Positions 12,057 to 22,849 of a stretch of 64,000 bases of DNA are shown here, one piece after another. Below the pieces are notes generated by a model. That model did no database searches, was not told the DNA's origin, and saw nothing but the letters and a program-made list of their open reading frames with translations. How positions within the stretch are numbered: the first letter of the stretch is position 1; every line of letters starts with the position of its first letter. The stretch spans positions 485,001 to 549,000 of the forward strand of contig JASPKZ010007294.1 of NCBI GenBank assembly GCA_030220185.1. The letters run 5' to 3'. Origin of the DNA: Diploptera punctata (Eukaryota; Arthropoda; Insecta; Blattodea; Blaberidae). The position numbers were made by a program, and so were the translations under genes.

Positions 12057-12260
12057 GTCCGCATTTCTTGACGGTTGTATATTTTACGGTGAAAGATCGT
12101 CACTCTTTCGACCAAGGTACTTATTTCGTCTGGCTTATCACCCTTGACCAGTCCGGCATGGGTAACCCTATCGGCAGCAATGCTACCGCCGGCATAGCTC
12201 TCAGGATCATTTAAGCACACAAGCCACTCCACCACGACAAGGTAAAGATACCATGGAGGG
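12038..12260 (-). other. RTE-A leader with an upstream open frame overlapping the main ORF
   Basis: The leader of RTE-A carries an open frame that stops 19 bp inside the EN/RT ORF, in a different frame. The readable part includes EWLVCLNDPESYAGG. The deleted copy at 39.4 kb preserves most of the peptide, but a 1-bp indel changes its end. This could be a regulatory upstream ORF or simply a conserved leader. Two close copies cannot show selection on the peptide. Confidence 0.4.
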
Positions 12261-12432
12261 CTTATAAACGTATTACGTAACAATTTTGTTTAGATTTTTG
12301 AGGATATAATACAGTTCGATGCAACGAATTCTTCCTTAGACAATATTGTATATAATCAAGTTCAGGAATATATATTTTTATTATTTTATATTTTGTACTT
12401 TAATTATGAAGTCAATAATTTGATCAAGTTCT

Positions 12433-13177
12433 AGGATAACTAACTAAATGGCACTATACAACCAATAGGTTCATATACGCGCGGACAAGCTCTCCATACA
12501 TCCTTTACCTGAACTAATTATTTCCAGTTACCACTGTATAATCTACTTTCTGCAAATCATGGTTAATGTTATTCTCCCACCTCATGCTAGACCTACCCAC
12601 AGGGCGCTTTCCCTCTGGTTTTCCTACAAGTAGTTGTCATGCCCCTCTTCCATTCCCCATTCGTCCTCTTGCCCCTACCTATAGCTGTCTACGAGACTTA
12701 ACAGTTTTTATTATATCTGGTTTCCTATAAAGCTCTTGTACCTTACTGTTATATAGTGTTTTCAATTCGCCTGTTTGTTCATCTCTTTTTGGTCCAAAAA
12801 ATTCCTAAGAACTTTATTCTCAAATACTCGTAATATTTTATGTTCCCTTAAAGTAAGAGTGAATGTTTCATACCCATATAATACAATTTGCAGAATAACA
12901 GTTATATATATTTTTTAGTTTAATGTTTTTTTTATTTTCTTTTACATTTTTAATACAGAAGTTGAGACAAGAATTTCCAGAAAAGAACCTACGTTTAATT
13001 TCTTCCTGCGCCACATTTCTGTTTGCAGTTATTATTCCTAAGTACTTGATGCCGCTTCTTCAAAATGTTCCTTATTTTTCATTAACTGTCCATTTCCATT
13101 ATAGATTATAATGTATTTATAACTTATTTTATTTTATTCCAGTTCCAATTTCTTAATATTATTGAATAAAGTGAAAA
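12433..13177 (-). pseudogene. RTE-A 5'-truncated old copy
   Basis: This copy has the same orientation as the intact element and lies just beyond its 5' end. It runs from GGCACTATACAACCAATAGG (3' end) to about the segment encoding LGLEVNISKTK and ends in CTAACTAA-type repeats. Frameshifts are numerous. Confidence 0.75.
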
Positions 13178-13994
13178 TAAATAATTACAGATAATAATTA
13201 AATGATAAAGGAATGAAATAAGAAACGCTAAAAGTGAAAATATTTTAGACTAGGCTTAGATGTCTGATCCAATATGGGATAGCTGTTTGGTAACATCATC
13301 AAAGTTTTTAATCACATTATGGTTTGTTTATTTATTTGTAGACGTAGGCCAATTACTTGATGATATTAGATAAATGTATTAGACCTGCAGTAATTGACAT
13401 TTACATTTATAAAACACATTTTGGTTCACCCTGGAAATTACGTATAGCCTCGAGTTAGAATAGATTATACATTTTTTTCTTGTTTTTATTTATTTTTAAT
13501 CGCGTGGAATCGATTAGAAACGACAAGAGAAATAAGACTACATATTGCTCAATCTCTGTCTGGCACTAGCAAACGATGTCACATTGGCTGGTCTGTTTGT
13601 GAAAGGTGTGCACTTTCTATATAACACTCTACTTCGTAAAAAAACAACTACGTTCGATTAGATTTTTCACTTAATGGAAACCGTTTAAATGTAGATCAAT
13701 TGCCTTACGTGAGTTTGCAGAACACAATTTTGTTTGTTCTTAACCTAATAACTCAATTCTTAAGAGAAATTTGAAGGTTGACCAGAATATGGCTTGTAGC
13801 TGGCAAGCAAGTGGTTACAAATGTAGCATTTATTACGTTCTAACTGAATAAAAAATATGACTATTGATGAGGAATCTGAATTAACTAATGAAAATTCACA
13901 ATAAATTGACTATATTCTCGTCTGAGTCATTATTTTATTCAATCCTTTATTATTAACATCTTTGTATGACTACATACTTCATAGGCTACTTGTC
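13178..13994. other. No recognisable gene
   Basis: AT-rich intergenic sequence. No repeats matched elsewhere in the window. Confidence 0.5.
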
Positions 13995-14330
13995 GCGCAC
14001 GGAGAGTCCTAGCGAGAAACGAAGCTTATTTAACTATAGAGTGATAAGTGCCTATAGTAGGCAACTAAGGTATCACTTTTCAACAAAGATATGTCAACTT
14101 GAATGGATGAAGGTCGGTTAAACTTTGCACAGAGGCCTTTTTATTCACTCTTGCGGTTCTTTTATTAGCCTTTAGACTCGGGACCCATGGCTTACAGTGC
14201 TTCCCCGAGAATTATCCTAAAAATACATAGACTCTGACCGGGTTTGAAGCCACGACCCTCGGGACTAGGGGCAAGGATCACAACCACAACACCACCGCCG
14301 CCGACATTAAAACGTTTTATCTCTGCAAAA
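13995..14330 (-). mobile_element. SINE-E, decayed
   Basis: GGGTTTGAAGCCACGACCC (box B complement) with the head beyond it near 14300. The body GGACCCATGGCTTACAGTGC and 3' part AACTAAGGTATCACTTTTCA are in the same order as the other copies. Confidence 0.6.
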
Positions 14331-14604
14331 TATATTTTAAACCGATTATGTGGCAGCTGTAATTTGTTCCGAAAATGACACAAAATTCAGGAAATTCACA
14401 ACTTTTAAAATATTCTTAACAATTGGGTCTATCTACGTTATAGACTACACTATCTTATGTTGATTGAAATCTTATGAAGTCAAGTATTATCTAATCAATA
14501 ATCATAGACTTATAAGTTATTCATTCTTGTTTTGATTTCCCTAAGGCAGCTATTAATTTCCCTTTAATTTCTAAAAGAGAAAAGTAAAATAATTCCATTT
14601 CATG

Positions 14605-14765
14605 CCTTAGGAGTCCCTTCTGCTACAAGAAGGTTAAAGCTTTCGTCAGACCTGCGTAACGGTCTGTTTTACCCCAAGATCAAAAGTCTGGTTTAATTTC
14701 CATTAAAGACTGAGTCAACCCCAGCGCTATGTCGTATAAGAGGGCTTAGGCCAGTTATATTTATT
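14605..14765 (-). mobile_element. SINE-B fragment
   Basis: Matches the reverse complement of the SINE-B middle: CGTAACGGTCTGTTTTACCCC and GACTGAGTCAACCCCAGCGC. Strongly decayed, without head or tail. Confidence 0.5.
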
Positions 14766-14864
14766 CCTACTATTAATTAGTTTGTGTCGTAAGTTCTAAA
14801 AGCCTATTATAATGCAAAATATAAGTTTAAACTGCAAGGATAACTTGCAACAATACTCTAATAA

Positions 14865-14879
14865 ATGATGATGATGATG

Positions 14880-14920
<41 letters not shown>
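14865..14920. repeat. (GAT)n(TAA)n array
   Basis: Trinucleotide array directly before the SINE-A copy. Poly-Tyr and poly-Ile reading frames here are artefacts of the array. Confidence 0.95.
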
Positions 14921-14921
<1 letters not shown>

Positions 14922-15105
14922 TCCATCGCTGTGGTCTGGGGATAATGTCTTTGCCACGCACGCACCGTGCTCGTGTTCGATCTCCGGTTCGGACACGTTT
15001 TCCGGTAGAGTTTTCTCGGGGTTTTTCCTCGCCTGTAAGGCAAATGTCGGGAAACTTTAAGGCTCTAGTGGTCTCCGAAGATCATCTGGCAATCATAATC
15101 ATACA
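14921..15105 (+). mobile_element. SINE-A 5' part
   Basis: GTCCATCGCTGTGGTCTGGG (head), GTTCGATCTCCGGTTCGG (box B), then GGGGTTTTTCCTCGCCTG. The 3' hairpin part is missing. A (TAA)n array precedes it. Confidence 0.7.
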
Positions 15106-15585
15106 TATCATATTCATCTTTTTTTTAATATGAGTGACTGAGTGAATGGTGTATTGTCTTAACCCTTAAATTGGCAAAAAACAAATTTCTTCTGTCAGTT
15201 ATTTGAATGTGGCGGACCGCCGTGAAAATGGAATCTTGTGCAACTCTTATTATTAGGTATATTGTGTAATTAGACACATATTTAAGTGGTTTCTTTCTGT
15301 TCGTTTTCTTCTGATTTATTTAAAATATTACATTAATTGAACCAATGTGATGTATACAAATGGATACATTACGAATTTAAGGGTTAAATGTGCATATTGT
15401 CTCGGAGGTGACACTCATCGTGTGGCCCCTCATGTCCTTGTGTGGTCAAAAAGGTATTTGCAGAGTTACAAATCCTCTCCTGAAAGATCGTTTCCATGTA
15501 AGGAGCAGTAGGCGTGGGATATGTAAAAACAACCTACTAAGGAAGAGGTCAAACTATGATAAAGTGACTGATACTTATAACAATA

Positions 15586-15622
<37 letters not shown>
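15586..15622. repeat. (TTA)n array
   Basis: About 12 ATT units in otherwise unassigned sequence. Confidence 0.95.
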
Positions 15623-15624
<2 letters not shown>

Positions 15625-15802
15625 AGGAATAATGATAATATTAATTAGGGCATAATAATATAAATTTTAATTCAAATACGTTATTGATAAGTATTCAACT
15701 TACTACATTCAGCATTCGAAGTTATGAACCTAATTGGCTTTACTCTTCACGTTTATTATATCACTAAATAATATGTTCCATATTTTCTGTAACGTAATTT
15801 AT

Positions 15803-15903
15803 TTTAAGTCAAGTGCCGATTGTCCAGTAAAGTGGGAGTCTTAACCTCCTACTACCCTAAGGGCCTCCTGTGGCCTGTAGTGGGATCACTTTACTTTACT
15901 TTA
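15803..15903 (+). mobile_element. SINE-B 3' end
   Basis: AAGTGCCGATTGTCCAGTAA through GGGATCACTTTACTTTAC matches the last 100 bp of SINE-B. Confidence 0.75.
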
Positions 15904-15985
15904 ACTTACAATTTTATCATCAACAGCTATTTATATTTTGAAGGCATCAAGTTGAACTAAATCCTCCAAAGTTATAAGTTATATA

Positions 15986-16517
15986 CATGCTGTAACAGGA
16001 CCTCACCGACAAAATGATAGGGATGATAGGCCATGCAGAAAGGATAATTTTTTGTGAAGGAACATATAGTCACAAACACGTCGTTTATGAGTTATGCGCA
16101 GATGAAGGTGTTCACCCGTAAGGGTGGGAATTGAATACAATCAATTGTACACGTATAATTTTATTGAAAAGGGCATGTATCTACAATAAATGTTCAAACA
16201 GTCGACCCTGTATCTCATTGCATGTTTGATATCGACGCAGCAACGATCGGCCAGCACGGCCGATCATGACAGGATTCTTTTTGATGTCGTCAAAATACTT
16301 ATTGTTTGAACACTTATTATAAAACATGTAATTTCTTAATAAAACGATACATGTACAATTGTTTGTATTCAATTCCGACCCTTACGGGTGAACACCTTCA
16401 TCTGCGCATAACTCATAAACGACGTGTTTGCGACTATATGTTCCTTCACAAAAAATGACCACCTCTGAATGGCCTATCATCCCTATCATTATGTCGGTGA
16501 GATCCTGTTACACCCTG
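15986..16517. mobile_element. MITE-3, CAGGGTGTAACAGG termini
   Basis: Inverted arms of about 175 bp contain GGCCTATCAT...GTCGGTGAG and CACAAACACGTCGTTTATGAG with its complement. TA duplications lie at 15984-15985 and 16518-16519. Termini match MITE-2. The unique centre carries a perfect hairpin GATCGGCC-AGCAC-GGCCGATC at 16245-16265. Confidence 0.8.
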
Positions 16518-16849
16518 TAGATTAGGACTTAATATTTAGGCCTAAGTGTTAGTAAATTGTGGAGTTCATCGAAACCTAAATTGTAATCTCATTCACGATG
16601 TCAGACTCCAGCCTCTTATCCATTCATAAAAGAAATTAATTCGATTTCTTAAAAAAATATAAATTAATTTTATATTAATACGAGTATTAATTTCATTTGT
16701 TAGATAATATGTGGATAGCGTAAAACAGTAATGATTATTTTATCATTTTTACATCATACCGGTTAAACTGATTACAACAGAAAATTCAATTTCATCCACA
16801 CCTTTCAATATTAAAGACATTTTTAGATTTATTATCCTAATTATATTAG

Positions 16850-17822
16850 TGTCTTTTTAAATGGCACAAAAAGTAGGGCGCGTGTAGCCAATCAGTTTCC
16901 AGATACTATTGAAATTCAGAATTGATTCAAAAAAGGAGATGCATTATCTCCTTTACTATTCAATTTTGTACTAGAACATGCCATCATGTCTTTAGAGGAT
17001 GAAAGAGGCCTAGAACTCAATGGTATTAATAAGCTGTTAGTTTATGCTGATGATGTAGGCCTAATATTATTAAGCGATTGCGAGGAGATACAGGGCCAAC
17101 ACGCACACTCTATTGAATAACAGTCAGAAATTTGGACTGGAATAAACATCACTAAGAATAAATAGGCCTTAAACGGTCACACATAGAAACACATTATAAA
17201 GTGAAAATGGGAGAGTTAATGACAAATGAAGGAAATTTTGAAGAAGTGGCTGAATTAAAATACCTAGAACAATAAAAACAAATATAAATGAGATGCACAA
17301 AGAAATTAAACATACCCTCAATTCTGGAAATGCATGTATTATGCATTTTAGGGACTCTGTCGTCCAAACTTCTCTCAAAAAAAGTTAAACTCAAAATATA
17401 TAAATTAGTTATTCTCCCAGTTATATGGATGCGAAACATGGACTCTTGCTTTAAGGGAAGAGAAAACATTAAGAGTATTCAAGAATAAAGTTCTTATGGA
17501 ACATTTTGGACCAAAAAGAAATAAAGAGACCGGCGAATGGAAAATACTACATAACAGTGAGCTACATGAGTTTTATAGAAACCCAGAGCAGACTGCGGTG
17601 GGCAGGACATGTTACACGAATGAGGAATTAAAGACGGACATGGAAGATTCTTGTAGAAAAAAAAAACAGTGAAAAGTCTACCAGTTGTTAGTTCAACATT
17701 GATGTGGGAGAATAATACTTGCTATCATTTGAGGGAAGTAGATTTTACAGGGCATGAGTGGAAAACATTAGCTCAGGACAAGGATGTGTGGAGAGCCAGT
17801 TCGATATTGGCAGTGAGTTAGT
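16850..17822 (+). pseudogene. RTE-A 5'-truncated copy covering RT motifs to 3' end
   Basis: This begins at the RT region equivalent to NGSTSRVRVGKQFSD. It continues through a degraded KQGDALSP block, a YADD-equivalent TATGCTGATGATGTA, and the C-terminal YGCETW-like region to a GTTAGTTGGTTAA tail. A 6-bp GGCCTA insertion at 17056-17063 lies directly after the YADDV codons; removing it restores same-length alignment with the intact copy. Confidence 0.82.
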
Positions 17823-18461
17823 TGGTTAATTTGTTTGTTAATTATATTAACATTAAAAAAACTTACACATGCAAACATTCAAAGAATATTTTATTTTACT
17901 GAAATGTTTGCTTCATTGAACGAGTACAGAAGCTGTTACTATAGGTTACAGTGAAGGATGTTTTCTCTCCGACAGGTGCTTGGAATAACTTACATGAAAG
18001 GAATAGTCATAACATTCTCAGAGAAACTAGGCATTCAAAGAGAAGAAAAAATATATTTATAAAATAAAGATTGGATAGAATACTAAATGACGTGTCGTTA
18101 AAGTCCACGAAACATGTTTGATTGAATCATTACGTTCTGTTCGCAGTTAGATTTCTTACGGTAACACTGCACTTGTAGATTAATAATTATACTACATAGT
18201 AGGCCTACAGGCTTCAGCTTTTCTCTGTGACGATACATAAATATTTCCTTGAAAACAATCGGAAAGGTGGTGGCGTATTCGGTAGAGTAGAGTAGACAAA
18301 CCCGGCGTAGTGGGGAAGTTTAATCTATACCTTGGACCTGTGAACGTCCTGTTCTTTTGTGAAAAAATAGGGGGGAAAAAGACGAGATATGTAATAAAAT
18401 AAAAGCAGTAAAACCAAGGAAAAATCTCCCAGACATTCTGTTTTGTTATTGTACGAAATGT

Positions 18462-19450
18462 CTACTAACTCACTGGCATTATCGAATCTGGCCTCGTGGA
18501 CATAAGCTCTCTATACATCCCTACCATGATCCATATTTTCCAATCACCCCTGTATATTCACCTCCTTCAAATCATTGTAAATATTATTCTCCCACCTCAA
18601 TATTAGCCTACCCACTGTGCGCTTTCCTTCTGATTTTTATCCCCCCCCCCGTTCATTCTCCATCTATGCCATCTGTCCTACATTTGATAAAAATTTCCTA
18701 AAAAATATTCTCCATCTTTTCCATGTTTCGCTTCCATATAGGCCTAATGTAACTTGAAGAATAACCGTTATGTATATTTTTAGTTTAACATTTTTTTAGA
18801 TAATTTGGAATGATGAGAGTACTGTAATATTAACATGCGTTTCCAGATTTGAGCTCGTGTTCAATTTCTTTCTGCACCTTTTTCTTGTTTGTTGTTCCTA
18901 GGTATTTTGATTCAACCATTTCTTCAAAATTTCTCTCATTTGATATTAACTGTCCAATTCCATTATTTAACGTATTTCTAAGTGTAACCAAATAAATTGT
19001 TTAGTTTTATTGACGTTTATTTCCAGCCCCAGTTGATTAGAGTTACTCTATAGAATGTACTGTACGTGTCCTTAGTATCTCGTTATCGCCTTATAAAACT
19101 ACCATATATCATGATCTTGAAGAAGATTTTCGGGCTGTAGGCCGTGGTCGTGAGGCTTGTAGTTCCCCGACGTTTCACCAGAGACTGCGTCTGGCATCCT
19201 CAAGGGTTGTCGAGGCTTGTAGTTCCCCGACGTTTCGCCAGACGCAATATCTGGCGAAACATCGGGGAACTACAAGTCTCACGACCACGGCCTACAGCCC
19301 GAAAATCTTCTTCAAGATCATCATAGCAACTCCGGCCGTGAAAGTCTACGTGAATACACTACCATATATCATTAGTGTATACCAATAGCTTATTAATACC
19401 ATTGAGTTGTACGCCTTCCTTACCATCCAAAGAGTATAACATTTTTACTT
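18462..19450 (-). pseudogene. RTE-A old copy, interrupted by a hairpin element
   Basis: RTE-A 3' sequence runs 18462-19112 and resumes at 19358-19450. The interruption is the Penelope-like fragment at 19113-19357. TAGGCCTA at 18739-18746 is another 6-bp insertion relative to the intact copy (CCATATA|ATATAAC). Confidence 0.8.
19113..19357. mobile_element. Hairpin Penelope-like fragment nested in RTE-A, with 15-bp target duplication
   Basis: The insert is flanked by a perfect 15-bp repeat, ACTACCATATATCAT (19098-19112 and 19358-19372). It is largely an inverted repeat: GATCTTGAAGAAGATTTTCG on the left returns inverted near 19300-19320. The fold axis lies in the loop of an 11-bp stem, GTTTCGCCAGA/TCTGGCGAAAC, at about 19231-19260. 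The minus strand at 19171-19204 reads CTTGAGGA, a 6-bp stem, then GAAAC, resembling a hammerhead core (CUGANGA...GAAA) with one core substitution. Hammerhead motifs are known in Penelope-like elements. Assignment to that group is inference. Confidence 0.55.
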
Positions 19451-19879
19451 CATCCATAAAATATTTTGGTAACATTATAACTGGGTCTCTTAAATCACAA
19501 ACTCCGAAAATGACTATATTTGGATGTCTGTGAGTTTTAACTTGGCACAATACCTGCTGTTAGAAGGATGAGTTGGGCCTGCGGACCTTCATCTGAACAA
19601 TCAGCTCTTTTTTGTAGTGGTTGTCAACTGCTGAGAGTTCATGAAAGAAAATATGCACTTATTAGTTAAGCAAGGGTCCTCAACCTTCAAATGACGGTCT
19701 GGCCGCGCCAACCCATCCCTCTGTTGTTAAAGCAAAATATTTGTGCCAAGTTAAAACTCACAGATTTTAGTTTCTAAACTAGAGACTGGTGAAGATGTTT
19801 ATCCCATGTAATCATTTAAGAAATTTACCTAAGGGGAACCTGAGCATCCTACAATGGTAACGTTAAAAAAGGTTCAAGC

Positions 19880-20215
19880 TCGACAGACCTAGGAAGCCCT
19901 TGGACTACCAATCGGCTGCTGGCTTCACGTCCACATGTGTTAATCTCAGTGGTAGAGATCATAAGTCAGTGTAGGAGTGACATGTGATCAGCATGTCGGG
20001 TCCCCCAGGCGTTATAGCTGGTCTTTTCAACCTGGAGTCGTTACTTATTGTAGCTACCCAAATGCCTCACGATGCTGGGTGGGCACCGGTCCCGTACTGG
20101 CCGAAATTCCATGAGAAAAATTTCTTCCCCCATGGGGGCCCGAATCAGCGCAAGTCCCGTAGCTCTGTGCCAAGGCATCTAGCCTTAACAATTCGGATAC
20201 GACGCGGGACTATAG
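19880..20215 (-). mobile_element. SINE-F
   Basis: CCTTGGACTACCAATCGGC at the 3' side, TGCTGGGTGGGCACCGGTC, CCGAAATTCCATGAG, and a decayed tRNA-like head near 20130-20210. Same order as the 55.2-kb copy. Confidence 0.6.
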
Positions 20216-20397
20216 TAATGTTTAAATAATGTTTTAAAAGTTTATATTTTCTCACGATTTACACAACGATTTTGCTTTAACACTTGAGGGAATATTCTAC
20301 AATTCCTTGAGCACAATTATTTAAAACAGAATTATTTTAAAATGGTTATGTCTAAAGTTATATTAAAAATATATTAAACATATATGTAATATATTAC

Positions 20398-20710
20398 AGG
20401 TCTTAGGTAGCTCTTGGGACAGTGGGAGGTCAACGCTTCCACCTTTCTAGGCAATCGACAAGAGATGTAAGATGGAATGTCAGCCTTGCATTGAAGGAAC
20501 AAATCAATTCCCAAATCCACCAATTAAAATTTGCATAGTTATAAATACAATTATGGGCTTGGCGGACAATTGAACTCCTAGAATTTTAATCTGGTATCCA
20601 TTTCCTTTACAGGCTGAGACGATCTTAGGGGCATATGTTGCTAGAAGGACAGGGTAGTTTAAAAATCCTGATCGCAGCGGGACTCCAACTCGCGACCTTC
20701 CGGCTTGCAG
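20398..20710 (-). mobile_element. SINE-B, decayed, nearly full length
   Basis: Reverse complement of SINE-B from its 3' end (CTCTTGGGACAGTGGGAGG) to the head (ACTCGCGACCTTCCGGCTTG), with about 30% change and small insertions. Confidence 0.6.
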
Positions 20711-21654
20711 TGTATTTCATGTTAATAAAATAAATTTTCTGGACGCCTACATAATGTGATTATGGTTCAAATAAACTAGGTCCTATGATAAATTGGATAT
20801 CCCTTTAATGACTTGTACATTTTTCATTCGCCTATTTGGAATAGATTCTCAGAAAAATTCATATTATGTTATAGTTTAACTTTAGGAATGTAGGGCATGT
20901 TGTATGTTCGTATAACTTTGTACAATTTTTCTTATGATGATCAACTTGTAAATGCATTGACCTGTGTTAGATTGTTGTTACATCCATTAGTAAGGTCAGC
21001 AGCGGGCACGGTTATATTCATTCCTCTTGTTACATGTTTCAACTTCCGAATTAGTATTTTATTGCAGTGTAAGTGCATATACTTTTAAGTTTCAATGTAT
21101 GCCTACGGTATATATCGCCTCTTATTGGAAATTGCAACTTGACAAAATATGCGAGAAAAGTGTCCCCCAAGTAGGCCTACACATAAATAATTAACTAAAA
21201 TTCACTATAGGTTGAAACTTAGGAACAGCGTAAAACACGACGGTAACAAAAATCCAGAGTTGCGTTGCAATATTTGTATACTTATTACCAGATGTAATTT
21301 CCTCGGAATTAATTTTCATTCGTGGTGATATTTAAACGTTTAAAAGTAACAGTATTGTAATTCTGCAAAACTATAGCTATCACATTCTCTTCAAAATTTA
21401 AAATATTTATTGGCAACATTAACATTTTAAAAATATATTGAATATATTCCATATTCCTTCCAGGACATTCAGTTGCATGCCAATAGTATGTGTTTTTCGT
21501 AGAAGTTAATTGATTTAGGGTAGTTAGCAAAAGGTATTTATTTATCCGTTGTTCTAATATAGGGGCACTGAATAGAGTTGCAAAGAATCATTAATGATAG
21601 TAGTCCACTAAAAGTGTTCGCATGCAATATTAATACAACTAAATAGAAAAAAAT

Positions 21655-21780
21655 ATGCCTAAACGGGGATATAAACCCAAGTTCTCCAGCTTTACGCTCA
21701 GGCGCACTAACCAATTGTGCTATTTAGGCAATCCAGGATAAGAGACAAATCTTTCTCTTTTTGAAATCCCCTGTAAGTGA
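21655..21780 (-). mobile_element. SINE-D (tRNA-like), left member of an inverted pair
   Basis: The minus strand reads GCCTAAATAGCACAATTGG (D-arm/box A region), then a T-arm-like segment and the matching acceptor half at GTTTAGGC. An inverted copy lies at 21950-22095. Confidence 0.6.
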
Positions 21781-21949
21781 ATTTCTATTCACATTACAAG
21801 GTCCCTTCTAAAGAAGACATTGTGATATGACTGTTACGTTTCGAACAGCAGGTCTGAATATATTAATTTCAATATTACATTTGTAATTAGCTGACATGGA
21901 CTGAATAAATCCCATCATAATGTATTTTTAGTAGAAGCGACCCTGTTGT

Positions 21950-22095
21950 AATGTGGATAGGATTACACGGAGATTTCAAATAGAGAAAGATTAGTGTCTA
22001 CTCCTGGATTGCCTAAGTAGCACAATTAGTTACTGAACCAGCGTAAAGCTGCAGAACTTGGATTCAAATCCCGGTTTAAGTAGAAAAATAGTTTA
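21950..22095 (+). mobile_element. SINE-D (tRNA-like), right member of an inverted pair
   Basis: GGATTGCCTAAGTAGCACAA, then GATTCAAATCCCGGTTTAAG (box B). It mirrors 21655-21780 across a spacer of about 170 bp. Confidence 0.6.
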
Positions 22096-22335
22096 GTTGT
22101 ACATTGATAACAGGTGGAGACCATATTAAGCCACTAGCCCATGCCTACAGCTTGACAAACCAAAATTAAATTAATCAAAATTTCACTTCTGACATATTCC
22201 AATTCAAATTCTACGATAGTGCTAATGTTTATAACATAACGATACGTAGGCTGACCTAAAAAGACCTTGACAAATAGGTTTTCTTTTTTGTTTTTCAAAA
22301 TGTGGCAACCTTGGTTTACACTATTTTAATTTTCT

Positions 22336-22560
22336 TAATTCTCGGACATCCAGTTGGCGCATGCTTTACAGTTTGAGGCTCGTATTCGGGAGATCCCGTG
22401 TTCAAATCCCGTTGCAGACTAAACTGAGAATTTTTTGTCTGGTTTTTCCTCAATCATTAATGCAAATGCTGGGTTGGAATTTTATTCCCAAAACCCATTT
22501 CATCAAATTCACCATTTCATAACATTAAACATAAATATACGCTATTTGACCTTAGGTGTT
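22336..22560 (+). mobile_element. SINE-H (tRNA-like head)
   Basis: CCAGTTGGCGCATGCTTTAC (box A-like), GTGTTCAAATCCCG (box B), then TCTGGTTTTTCCTCAATCAT. A decayed second copy lies at 22690-22840. Confidence 0.55.
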
Positions 22561-22689
22561 AAAGGAGTCTTTAAAAAAAACAGTATTAATATTTATTTAA
22601 TATTCTACTGGTTCGACAAATCTCTGAAGTAAGGACGCTACTCCCATTGCTGTTTAACAATTGAACCGTGATATACTCTCAGAAAATTG

Positions 22690-22840
22690 AAAGTACTCGA
22701 GCGAGTTGGCTCAAACGAGACTTTGTATGTGGGATGTCTCGACGAACCTCCTGGTTTTGCTCTATCATTAAACCAAATGCAAGACTGTAATTTCATTACA
22801 GGTATCCATTTCACAGAACCTTAATAAATACAACAAAAGA
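22690..22840 (+). mobile_element. SINE-H, decayed second copy
   Basis: CGAGCGAGTTGGCTCAAACG, CCTGGTTTTGCTCTATCATT and AATGCAAGACTGTAATTTC follow the same order as 22336-22560. Confidence 0.45.
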
Positions 22841-22849
22841 TTCAATAAT

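Larger units (their letters stand above)
8993..12260 (-). mobile_element. RTE-A: complete RTE-type non-LTR retrotransposon
   Basis: This is an apparently full-length minus-strand LINE. Its 5' end (near 12260) is fixed by the deleted copy at 38895-39403, which stops at the same CCATGGAGGG sequence. About 200 bp of leader precede the ORF. The 3' untranslated region is only about 10 bp and is followed by a (GTAA)n tail, as expected for the RTE clade. A possible 7-bp target duplication (GTATTAC at 8986-8992 and 12270-12276) would leave 9 extra bases at the 5' end, so it is tentative. The intact ORF suggests recent activity. Confidence 0.88.

Noticed and set aside
12038..12283. Full 81-codon leader frame as a host protein
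   Set aside because: It lies in the RTE-A leader and extends past the element 5' end into flanking DNA.
14796..15043. Frames with poly-Tyr, poly-Ile and poly-His
   Set aside because: They are translations of the (TAA)n/(GAT)n array. The same applies at 49051-49338, 49794-50054 and 15390-15623.
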